Positions 56,751 to 64,000 of a stretch of 64,000 nucleotides of DNA are shown piece by piece; position 1 is the stretch's first letter, and each line of letters starts with the position of its first letter. A program made the translations under genes and the position numbers. The notes beneath the pieces were generated by a model that saw only the letters and a list, made by a program, of their open reading frames with translations, was not told the origin of the DNA and did not search any database. This stretch comes from Pseudomaricurvus albidus. GTDB taxonomy: Bacteria > Pseudomonadota > Gammaproteobacteria > Pseudomonadales > Cellvibrionaceae. The stretch covers positions 164,162 through 228,161 of the forward strand of contig NZ_JAHKRS010000007.1 in the NCBI RefSeq assembly GCF_018863235.1, written 5' to 3'.

Positions 56751-58724
56751 TTAGTTCTCGCCAATATGGGAGTTGATAAATTCAATGGTTTGCTGCAAGG
56801 CTCTTTGTCTACCTGCTTCGCTCATTAAGTTATGATTTTCGTTATCCAATTCAATGAATGTGACTTCTTTTTGGGCTCGTTTTAGGCTTTTATACATTTC
56901 TTCTGATTGACGGGATCTAACAACTTCATCGTTTTCCCCATGAATCAGAAGAACAGGAGCCTGAAACTTCTCTGAGAGATTTACGGGGGATATACTTTCA
57001 AGTTGTTCCTCGGTCAGATTGTTGTTGGTAATGATGTTTTGCCAATAGTTGTGATTGATAGAGTCTTTTCCGTGCTTGAATTCTTCTGTATCCAATAGCT
57101 TCACTAAATTGCCAATGCCATTTATGGACACAATACACTGATATAGCTCGGGAGTGAGGGCGCCACCTGCCAGAGCGGCATATCCGCCGTAGCTTGCGCC
57201 AACGATACAGACTCTTTGTGGGTCAATAATGCTTTGTCTGGATAAAAATTGGACACCATCGGTAATGTCATCCTGTATCTTTTTCCCCCATTCTCCATAT
57301 CCTGCTTTGGCAAAACCTGCCCCAAAACCGCTGGAGCCACGGTATTGTGGCTGGAGAACCAGATAACCCTGATTGGCGAAAGCCTGTGCGATCCAGTCAA
57401 ACTGAATCGGATCGTAAGCTTCAGGACCACCGTGGGGAAGTATGATGGCAGGCAAGTTTTTTAAGGTTTGAATCTTGTCTCTGGGAACTGTAAGCAGGGC
57501 CGGAATGTTAAGGCCGTCCCGAGACTGATACTGGATCGGGGTTACAGGATGAATGGCATTTTCAGCAATGTTGGGGCGTGTGGATCCCAGGTGCACGGGA
57601 TTCCTGGATTTTGAAAACAGAAAATAATCACCGGAATAGCTTGGTCCTTCTACATAGATCAAGACTTGTCCCAGATTTTGATTGAAGTCTTCCAAATGTA
57701 CAGATTGCTGAGGAAACTGTTCCACAATCTGATCGATCTGTGTTTGAAGTTCTGGATCAAACATGTGATAGCTGGGGTTAAACCCAGTGTATTTGATACC
57801 CTGAGCCACACGATTGAAGTCCGTGATGATACTTTCAATATCGGCATGGGCTTTACCATATGCTGTTTTTTGCACCTTGCCATCTTGCAGTGACATTTCA
57901 TAGTAAGAGTCATGTCCTGTTTGGGGATCTTTGCGGATGGCAATAATTGATTTCAGTGTAGGAGTGAGAGCAACAAACTGATAGCTGGGTAGAGGGGTCT
58001 GTTCTTCAAAAATAACTTTTTCGGTTTCTTCATGGTGGACGATAACAGAGTGCTGACCTTTAAGTCTGTTATAGATAATTTCGACAATGACTTCCCCATC
58101 CGTATTGATAAAATAATCTTTTGTGTGATCGCTTCCTTTTTCATGGATTTTAGGGCCTTTGGGGCTCGATAGATCCACTCTGAGCAATGAGTATTTGGGC
58201 GTCGGATCAGAATTTGATTTGCCTACATACGCCGGCATGTAGATTTCATCTTTCTCTATGTTGATACCGATAATGCGCCCGGATCCGGTTTGACCCTTAT
58301 AGATAACATCGCCGGGCGTGAGAAGTTGTAGAGGCTTGCTGTTGTGCTTGTCCAACAGGAATGCGGTTTGTAAGCTGAATGCTCTGCGATAGCCTGGTAA
58401 TTTCTTATAGTGTGAACCGATCAGAACAAGTCGCTGCTCATCAAGAAAAGAGAGTTTGTAAGGCAATACGGCAGAAATGTCGTACGCAGCCTCCATTTTT
58501 TTCTTCTCCCGGGAATAGATAACGACTACATCCGAGTCGCCCTTGGTATTCCTGAATGCGATATGTTTACCACTGGGGGACAGCGTCATTAGTTGTAGAG
58601 CCGGCAGTGAACCATAGTCGCTTATCGATGGTCCAGTGGTACTGGCTGCGTCCAGATAGCTGGGCGAAAGAATCATAAGCGCCAGCAGGCACTTGGCTTT
58701 TGTTGTGACTTTCTGTCTAAACAT
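56751..58724 (-). CDS. S9 family prolyl oligopeptidase-like peptidase, exported
   Basis: 657 residues with a signal peptide (cleavage near LDA-AST). N-terminal beta-propeller (about 40-390) and C-terminal alpha/beta hydrolase. Nucleophile Ser in GASYGGYAAL (about 511-520), Asp in LLIHGENDEVV and His in DNENHNLMS give the triad; PAIILPHGGPEAYD is the oxyanion-side motif and QPQYRGSSGFG the usual signature. It follows the hexosaminidase on the minus strand after 45 bases, so it is probably in the nagA-nagB-hex unit. It may cleave peptides linked to amino sugars. Composition is lower in G+C than the neighbours. Confidence 0.88.
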   Translation of the reverse strand: MFRQKVTTKAKCLLALMILSPSYLDAASTTGPSISDYGSLPALQLMTLSPSGKHIAFRNTKGDSDVVVIYSREKKKMEAAYDISAVLPYKLSFLDEQRLVLIGSHYKKLPGYRRAFSLQTAFLLDKHNSKPLQLLTPGDVIYKGQTGSGRIIGINIEKDEIYMPAYVGKSNSDPTPKYSLLRVDLSSPKGPKIHEKGSDHTKDYFINTDGEVIVEIIYNRLKGQHSVIVHHEETEKVIFEEQTPLPSYQFVALTPTLKSIIAIRKDPQTGHDSYYEMSLQDGKVQKTAYGKAHADIESIITDFNRVAQGIKYTGFNPSYHMFDPELQTQIDQIVEQFPQQSVHLEDFNQNLGQVLIYVEGPSYSGDYFLFSKSRNPVHLGSTRPNIAENAIHPVTPIQYQSRDGLNIPALLTVPRDKIQTLKNLPAIILPHGGPEAYDPIQFDWIAQAFANQGYLVLQPQYRGSSGFGAGFAKAGYGEWGKKIQDDITDGVQFLSRQSIIDPQRVCIVGASYGGYAALAGGALTPELYQCIVSINGIGNLVKLLDTEEFKHGKDSINHNYWQNIITNNNLTEEQLESISPVNLSEKFQAPVLLIHGENDEVVRSRQSEEMYKSLKRAQKEVTFIELDNENHNLMSEAGRQRALQQTIEFINSHIGEN

Positions 58725-58769
58725 CCTTGCTCCTTCCCAAGTGGATACCGTTCTTATTTTCTCGAAGCG

Positions 58770-61412
58770 TTACTGTTGTTTGAAATCGCTCCCTGTGGAC
58801 AGTGCACGACCATTACGCTTGTTATCCGCCGATTGAGCTCTTATTAAAGGGGTTCCGGTTGCACTGATCGGGGCGTGATAGGAGTGCCAGTTTTTAAACG
58901 TGTCCTGATATTGAAGTGGTAACCCTGGCAATGGAGATTTCAGTTGCAGTTTGCCGTCGATGATCTTTGCTCCCACTGTTGGGATGCGATAGGCCACTCG
59001 ATACAGATCGAGTTTGGGTAATTCCTTTTGTGCGAGTGTATTGGCAAACAGGTTCCATTGCTGATCCCGTAGTTCTTTGGCTTCAGCGCTAAAATGGTTG
59101 CTGTCCGGCGAATAGGTTTGTCCACTGTAGTTGTAATTCAGTTCCCACTCTGCTTTATGCCAGGCACGCTCGGCAAGCGCGGTCAGTCGTGGGAAGATCA
59201 TGTAATCTGCCTGTTGATCGGTGCGGGTCACTTCGGTCCACAGGTGCCCTTGTAGTCCATAAAATTCTGCCCCTTTGCTTAAATGGCTGTCGGTATCATC
59301 CAGAACCATTGGGTTGCCCAGCCGGTCTGGCCACAGTTCGGCATGAGCGGGAAGGTTGTCTGGCATAAAATCAAAAACCTGTTCGACACTGGTGGCACGG
59401 CTGCCCCAGTAATAACCCCTTTCCATCGGGTCAGCAGTGTAAGGAAAATCAAAGTAGGTGACATCGGGTGTGGAAATCACCACTTGCCACTGACGATTGG
59501 CTTGTTCGTGGGCGCTGTTATGGCCATCCCAAAACAGAGGTGTCCAAGCGTTGGATTGTACGGTTGAGGGCATGTTCTCAGCCCGTGTCGCTGACATGCC
59601 GTCGTTCCAGCCAGCGGGCACAATGCCCTTGTCAGCGACCATGTTGGAAACTCTTTCGATAAAGTAACCGGTCAGGTCATGGGACGTTTTCAGATTGAGA
59701 GAAGGATCGTTCAGCAAGGCCTGACACGCAGGAGACTCTATCCATGCACCTGCAGTTTCATCCGCCCCGATATGGTAACGAGTTAATGAAACTCCAGCCT
59801 CTTGATAGACCGCTTGAACATCGTTGAGTACTTTATCGATAAACCGATAGCTGGAATCCAGACAAACATTAATGGTGTTGTCGTGATAAAACTGAACCGA
59901 TTCGTATTGTGTTGTATCTTCAGGATCAATTAACCGGTATTCAGCGGCTTCAGACGCTTTTTCTTCAGACATCAGTCGTTGGTAGCGGGCTTCCATGGAT
60001 ACTACGGCGGCACGGGAATGGCCGGGCATATCGAAAGAAGGAATGACTTCAATGTGCCTTGCCCGTGCTGCCTGCAGTATTTCTATAAAGTCTTCCCGAG
60101 TGTAATAACCGTTGGCTTGATTGTCAGGATTGGGACCACTGCCCAGTTGTGGTATCAGGCACCGGGTTTCGGCGGGATCGTGGCAGCGGCGACTGCCGAT
60201 GTCAGTCAGTTCTGGCAGACCATTAATGGCCAGTCGCCAGCCTTCATCATCACCCAGATGCAGGTGTAAACGATTCAGTTTGTAACGAGCCATTTGCTCC
60301 AGCAGATGGACGACGTAGTCTTTGTCCCGAAAATTGCGTGCCACGTCCAGATGCATTCCGCGAAACGGGTAGCGTGGGCTGTCTTCAATACTCAGTTGTG
60401 GCACGTGTGTGCTGTCAGAAAACAATAAGCTGGCCAGTGATCGTAACGCGTAGACAGCCCCCGTGGTGTGGTTCATCTGGATTTCAATACCCTGATTGTT
60501 GATGTCCAGCCGATACCACTCCGGGGAGTCATGTGCTTCGCTGACTTGTGTGAACGAGACTGTGATACCTGCGTCTTGTTGTTTTACTCCGTAGCGTTGA
60601 AGTTCGGCAAGAGGTGGCGCAAGGCTGGCGTCATCCGGAATGTCGCCGGTCAGTTTAATGCCGTCTGCCAGTGACAGCTGCTCATCGGTGAAGGTAACCT
60701 TGGCCGGTGTTGGAATGATCACGCGGGAAAGTTGTTGTCTGGGCAGGGTGTGTGTGGTGATACTGTCAAACAGATGATGGCTGGTTGCCAGTTCTGTTTG
60801 ATCCTGAGGGGTGCGTTTCAGATGCTTTTCGTGATTGACGAATTTGCCGGCATGGGGAAGTATCTCCAGTCCGGTATCGGGATCCTGTTGTGGTATCGTG
60901 CTTGCAACAATTTCGGGTTTCAGCTCGCCGCTGACGAGATAATAGTTGGGCATGATATCGGTTTTGGATAAATGCCAATAGCTGCCGTAAAACGGAACCG
61001 AGATCGCTTGTCCCGGTGATATGCCTTTAAAATCCGGTCCGGGTTCCAGCCTGTGCAAATCACCATTCACGTGAGTCACAGTAAATTCAGTACTTTCAAT
61101 AGACTGAATAGGGGTCATGTCTGAAAAGTACATGGCCCAGTCTTTTGAGAAGATACCTTCGTCGGTGCTCAGTTGGAGCTCTCCTCGAAAACAGAAACCA
61201 TCAGCTCGTTGCGGGTCGCATTTTTTTTCGGTGGTATTGTCGATCACTTGATATTGCACCTGCAGTGTATCCGCCATGGCTGCCAGTTGCTGCTGATTCA
61301 ATGACTGAGGCTGTTGAATCGATGGCTCAGGAAGGCAGCCAGTAATACCGGCGCTGATGAATATGACCAGGGTGGTTTTACGGAATAACGTGCTTACAGT
61401 ACGAATCGACAT
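58770..61412 (-). CDS. hex: Beta-N-acetylhexosaminidase, GH20, chitobiase-like lipoprotein
   Basis: 880 residues from ATG 61412 (GAGAAG upstream). Lipobox GITGC gives a lipid anchor. Domain order: N-terminal carbohydrate-binding CHB-HEX domain (about 40-190, KDWAMYFSDMTPI), GH20b, the TIM barrel (about 330-730, YPFRGMHLDVARNF, HLHLGDDEGWRL) and a C-terminal domain. Catalytic Asp-Glu pair is in YHIGADETAGAW near residue 548. It releases GlcNAc from chitobiose and chitooligosaccharides at the cell envelope. Follows nagB on the minus strand. Confidence 0.93.
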   Translation of the reverse strand: MSIRTVSTLFRKTTLVIFISAGITGCLPEPSIQQPQSLNQQQLAAMADTLQVQYQVIDNTTEKKCDPQRADGFCFRGELQLSTDEGIFSKDWAMYFSDMTPIQSIESTEFTVTHVNGDLHRLEPGPDFKGISPGQAISVPFYGSYWHLSKTDIMPNYYLVSGELKPEIVASTIPQQDPDTGLEILPHAGKFVNHEKHLKRTPQDQTELATSHHLFDSITTHTLPRQQLSRVIIPTPAKVTFTDEQLSLADGIKLTGDIPDDASLAPPLAELQRYGVKQQDAGITVSFTQVSEAHDSPEWYRLDINNQGIEIQMNHTTGAVYALRSLASLLFSDSTHVPQLSIEDSPRYPFRGMHLDVARNFRDKDYVVHLLEQMARYKLNRLHLHLGDDEGWRLAINGLPELTDIGSRRCHDPAETRCLIPQLGSGPNPDNQANGYYTREDFIEILQAARARHIEVIPSFDMPGHSRAAVVSMEARYQRLMSEEKASEAAEYRLIDPEDTTQYESVQFYHDNTINVCLDSSYRFIDKVLNDVQAVYQEAGVSLTRYHIGADETAGAWIESPACQALLNDPSLNLKTSHDLTGYFIERVSNMVADKGIVPAGWNDGMSATRAENMPSTVQSNAWTPLFWDGHNSAHEQANRQWQVVISTPDVTYFDFPYTADPMERGYYWGSRATSVEQVFDFMPDNLPAHAELWPDRLGNPMVLDDTDSHLSKGAEFYGLQGHLWTEVTRTDQQADYMIFPRLTALAERAWHKAEWELNYNYSGQTYSPDSNHFSAEAKELRDQQWNLFANTLAQKELPKLDLYRVAYRIPTVGAKIIDGKLQLKSPLPGLPLQYQDTFKNWHSYHAPISATGTPLIRAQSADNKRNGRALSTGSDFKQQ

Positions 61413-61506
61413 GATGATCTTCTCAATGGCAGAGCGGTTCAAATCACTGGTTGTTCATTGCGGGTAAGGGCGTGGTGCTGACAACGAGTCAGAACCTGTT
61501 AAGTGG

Positions 61507-62298
61507 TCAGTTACCCAGCTGTGCCAGCAGTTTTTGGTTTTCGCGTTCAATGTGTTTGTAAAACTCCCTGTGCTCCAGATTGGCCGCGGCGGCTTCGTCA
61601 ATAACAATGACCGCGTTTTGATGCATCTGCAAAGCTGAGGCCGGGCATGAGGCGGACATCGGGCCTTCAACTGCACGATAGATCGCATCGGCCTTACTGC
61701 TGCCCGTCGCCAGCAGGACGACCTGTTGGCTGTCCAGAATAGTGCCTATGCCCATGGTGATTGACAGGTGAGGCTGGTATTCGTCTTCGCTGAAAAAACG
61801 GGCGTTATCGTCAATGGTTTCCTGAGTGAGAGTTTTCACACGGGTGCGAGACAGCAGGCCGGAGGAGGGTTCGTTAAACCCTATGTGCCCATTGCGACCA
61901 ATGCCAAGCAATTGGATATTGATGCCGCCACTGGCAGCGATCATTTGCTCGTACTCGTCACAGGCCTGTATGGGATTGCTGGCGCTACCAGGCGGCACAT
62001 AAGTACGGGTTTTATCGATGTCGATGTGATCGAACAGTTGTTGATTCATGAAGTGGCGATAACTTTGAGGGTGATCACCTTCCAGTCCAAGGTACTCATC
62101 CAGGTTGTAGGTGGTGACATCACGGAATGAAATTTCGTTTTTCTGATTGGCATCGATCAACTTTTGGTAAAGCGCAACCGGTGTCGAGCCCGTGGCCAAT
62201 CCGAGCACAGAATGTGGCTGCTTTTTCAGCTGACGGATGAAAATCTGTGCTCCGTATTCTGCTACGGCTTCCGGTGAGTCTAAAATAACAACTTGCAT
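61507..62298 (-). CDS. nagB: Glucosamine-6-phosphate deaminase
   Basis: 263 residues, the usual length. Converts GlcN6P to fructose 6-phosphate and ammonia. [13 protein letters not shown] is the phosphate loop, [10 protein letters not shown] holds the catalytic Asp (about 72), and [15 protein letters not shown] holds the His and Glu relay (about 129-148). Lies 43 bases after nagA on the same strand. Confidence 0.96.
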   Translation of the reverse strand: MQVVILDSPEAVAEYGAQIFIRQLKKQPHSVLGLATGSTPVALYQKLIDANQKNEISFRDVTTYNLDEYLGLEGDHPQSYRHFMNQQLFDHIDIDKTRTYVPPGSASNPIQACDEYEQMIAASGGINIQLLGIGRNGHIGFNEPSSGLLSRTRVKTLTQETIDDNARFFSEDEYQPHLSITMGIGTILDSQQVVLLATGSSKADAIYRAVEGPMSASCPASALQMHQNAVIVIDEAAAANLEHREFYKHIERENQKLLAQLGN

Positions 62299-62341
62299 GA
62301 TGAGATCCTGAATTCGCCCAGCGAAGTAATTGTGTCTGCGG

Positions 62342-63499
62342 TTAAATATGTGTTTGTGATTGCCCGGCTAACCAGGTTTGGGTGACCTTGAATGCGTCAG
62401 TGAAATGAACCAGATCAGCACGATAGCCACTGCGAATACGCCCTAGGGTGTCGGAGTGACGAATCATTTGCGCGGGATAAAGCGAAGCCATTCTCAAGGC
62501 TTCTTCCAGTGAGATACCGACCTTCTCGACACAGATTCTTACACCGTCAATCATGCCAATAGCACTGCCTGCCAGGCGTCCTTCGGCATTGATGAGGCGC
62601 CCGCCCTGTTCGGTGATGGTTTCGCCGTAGATGTCGAAACTTTTTTTCTCGCTGCCGACGGTGGCCATGGCGTCGGTCACCAAAAAGAGTTTGCCGGCCG
62701 GTTTGGCTGCGAGGGCGACGGCTATGGAGAGCGGATGCACATGGTGTCCATCGGCAATGATTCCGCACCAGCTTTCGCGGTCCGCCAGTGCTGCGCCTAC
62801 CACACCGGGATCGCGCCCGGTCAGCGGACGCATGGCGTTGTATAGGTGGGTAAAGCCTGTCAGACCTTCCGAAAGGGCTTTCTGGATGGTTTCGGTATCG
62901 GCATCGGTGTGACCGGCACAGACTAAAATGCCAGCGTTATTGAGTTGTGCTATTTGTCCTGCCTGAGTGGTTTCAGGAGCCAGAGTGAGGACAATCGTCA
63001 TTTCGGGATTGTTTTTGCTGGCGTCGATAATCCAGTTTAAGTCCCGGGCCTTTGGGGCGTGGATGTATTCCGCTTTGTGCGTGCCGCGTCTGTCGGGATT
63101 AAAGAACGGGCCTTCGATGTGGACGCCGAGAATCCCTTTCATTGAATGGGCAATGGCTTGTTGCACCGCCTTTACACCGGCCTGTAACTGCTCAGGAGTA
63201 TCGCTGATCAATGTCGGCAGCATACTGGTCGTGCCCGTTGCCCGGTGGCCTTTTAGCATTGTCTCAATGGTTTCGGTGTCGGGTGCGTTATTGAACAGTA
63301 CGCCACCACCACCGTTGACTTGCAGATCAATGAAGCCTGGCGCCAGTACGCCGCCATCCAGTTCAATGCAGTCGATATCATCAGGCAGTTGATCGCAGGG
63401 CAGCAGGTGTTCTATGCACTCGCCATTGAGGACAACAGCATAGTTGTCGAGGCATTGATAGCCATCAAAGATACGGGCACCAGTCAGGGCTTTTAGCAT
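62342..63499 (-). CDS. nagA: N-acetylglucosamine-6-phosphate deacetylase
   Basis: 385 residues from ATG 63499 ([13 protein letters not shown]). Amidohydrolase fold: [29 protein letters not shown] with the metal Glu (about 128), CAGHTDAD and [11 protein letters not shown] with the two metal His residues, DGHHVHPLS, and TDAMATVG with the catalytic Asp (about 271). It removes acetate from GlcNAc6P. First gene of the minus-strand unit nagA-nagB-hex-peptidase. Confidence 0.95.
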   Translation of the reverse strand: MLKALTGARIFDGYQCLDNYAVVLNGECIEHLLPCDQLPDDIDCIELDGGVLAPGFIDLQVNGGGGVLFNNAPDTETIETMLKGHRATGTTSMLPTLISDTPEQLQAGVKAVQQAIAHSMKGILGVHIEGPFFNPDRRGTHKAEYIHAPKARDLNWIIDASKNNPEMTIVLTLAPETTQAGQIAQLNNAGILVCAGHTDADTETIQKALSEGLTGFTHLYNAMRPLTGRDPGVVGAALADRESWCGIIADGHHVHPLSIAVALAAKPAGKLFLVTDAMATVGSEKKSFDIYGETITEQGGRLINAEGRLAGSAIGMIDGVRICVEKVGISLEEALRMASLYPAQMIRHSDTLGRIRSGYRADLVHFTDAFKVTQTWLAGQSQTHI

Positions 63500-63553
63500 C
63501 GATTTTTGCTCTCGGAATGTTGTTTGAGTATTTATGACCAAGCATTGATCACC

Positions 63554-63589
63554 ACTGTAACAGACTATTGTTTTTGGGACAACGTTGTC
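63554..63589 (-). promoter_or_regulatory. nagA promoter with LacI-type operator
   Basis: GACAACGTTGTC at 63578-63589, identical to the two receptor operators. On the minus strand TTGTCC (63577-63582) and TACAGT (63554-63559) form a -35/-10 pair with a 17-base spacer; the operator overlaps the -35. Confidence 0.85.
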
Positions 63590-63658
63590 TTTTGTGGCTT
63601 TGAGTGTGGCGGAATTATCCGGTTCTGAGGATAAGAATAGCCGCTGTCCTGGAAGGAT

Positions 63659-64000
63659 TTAACCGGGTTTGGCTGTAGAGTCGCGCACCACCAGTTGGGG
63701 GAGAAACGCGCTTTCGATGTTCTGATCCGGGTTTTCACCGCTTCGTGTCGTGCGGGTAGACTGGATCAGCAGAGCCGTGGCGCTGGCGGCAATGTCACTG
63801 TTTGGCTGGCGAGCCGTGGTGAGTTTGGGCCAGGTCTGGCGGGAGAAAGGGCTGTCTTCGAAGCCGACAATGAATAGCTGGCTGGGCACTTCAACACCTT
63901 GGAGACGTGCCGCAAACAGAGTACCCGCGGCAATTTCATCGTTACAGGCAAAGATGGCACTGGGGGGATTGTCCTGATCCAGCAATTTTTGAGTTCGCTC
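63659..64000 (-). CDS. LacI-family regulator, C-terminal part (cut by window edge)
   Basis: 114 residues of the effector domain, open to the window edge. SAIFACNDEIAAGTLFAARLQGVEVP and FIVGFEDSPFSRQTWPKLTTARQP are the usual LacI/GalR periplasmic-binding-fold blocks around the effector pocket and the core hinge. The DNA-binding domain is outside the window. It is upstream of nagA in the same direction with an operator between, so it is the likely regulator of the nag genes (NagR-like), with GlcNAc or GlcN6P as probable effector by analogy. Confidence 0.88.
   Translation of the reverse strand, partial: ERTQKLLDQDNPPSAIFACNDEIAAGTLFAARLQGVEVPSQLFIVGFEDSPFSRQTWPKLTTARQPNSDIAASATALLIQSTRTTRSGENPDQNIESAFLPQLVVRDSTAKPG

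Noticed and set aside
61479..61491. TGACAACGAGTCA upstream of the hexosaminidase as a fourth nag operator
   Set aside because: Only the left half matches GACAACGTTGTC and the gene is already inside the nagA-nagB unit.

Overview
The window reads as chromosome of a Gram-negative gammaproteobacterium, most likely a marine or polysaccharide-degrading relative of the Pseudomonas/Cellvibrio/Saccharophagus side of the class. The evidence is the order hemA-prfA-prmC-moeB set against TPR protein-lolB-ispE-tRNA-prs-rplY-pth-ychF, the leuS-lptE-holA run, and a TonB-dependent N-acetylglucosamine/chitin locus. The genus is an inference.

Layout. 1-1350: a non-coding array with strict 21-bp periodicity, carrying 63-bp tandem units. 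1350-6485: an AT-richer accessory patch of small genes (membrane proteins, P-loop kinase, GNAT, lipoprotein) separated by relics of REP-associated tyrosine transposases (RAYT), REP-like palindromes, a possible attC site and a duplicated gene end. 6486-9147: NYN-domain protein, AI-2E family permease, DUF411 protein. 9228-15024: a cobalamin riboswitch followed by a periplasmic CobN-like protein, an ExbB/MotA-like channel subunit and a DUF2149 protein that looks like ExbD. 15145-23823: a five-gene cluster (thermostable-hemolysin family, acyl-CoA ligase, haem-oxygenase-like diiron enzyme, SDR, TPR) preceded by a PmrA/QseB-like box, then an OmpR-type two-component system, a cupredoxin, an FTR1 iron permease and an outer-membrane protein. 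23889-27652: a SYLF protein, a second cobalamin riboswitch, two tandem cobO genes and cobB. 27772-30499: DUF2780 protein, META lipoprotein, tRNA-Met, sterol-desaturase family protein. 30585-49366: conserved housekeeping genes plus one PAS-GGDEF-EAL protein. 49367-64000: a GlcNAc regulon with a TonB receptor, GlcNAc kinase, MFS permease and flavin halogenase on the plus strand, and an S9 peptidase, GH20 hexosaminidase, nagB, nagA and the end of a LacI-type regulator on the minus strand.

How the parts work together. The nag genes form one pathway: chitooligosaccharide uptake across the outer membrane, GH20 cleavage, inner-membrane import, phosphorylation, deacetylation and deamination. Three identical GACAACGTTGTC palindromes, two at the receptor promoter and one at the nagA promoter, link both arms to the LacI-type regulator. 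Two cobalamin riboswitches put the CobN-like/channel operon and the cobO-cobO-cobB operon under B12 control. The 15-24 kb block looks like a small-molecule or lipid biosynthesis cluster coupled to iron import through its own two-component system.

The strongest candidates for little-described biology are the B12-riboswitched CobN-like protein with its own ExbB/ExbD-like pair, and the hemolysin-family/diiron-oxygenase cluster with its PmrA-like box. The RAYT-relic gene mosaic and the 21-bp array are the most unusual DNA-level structures.
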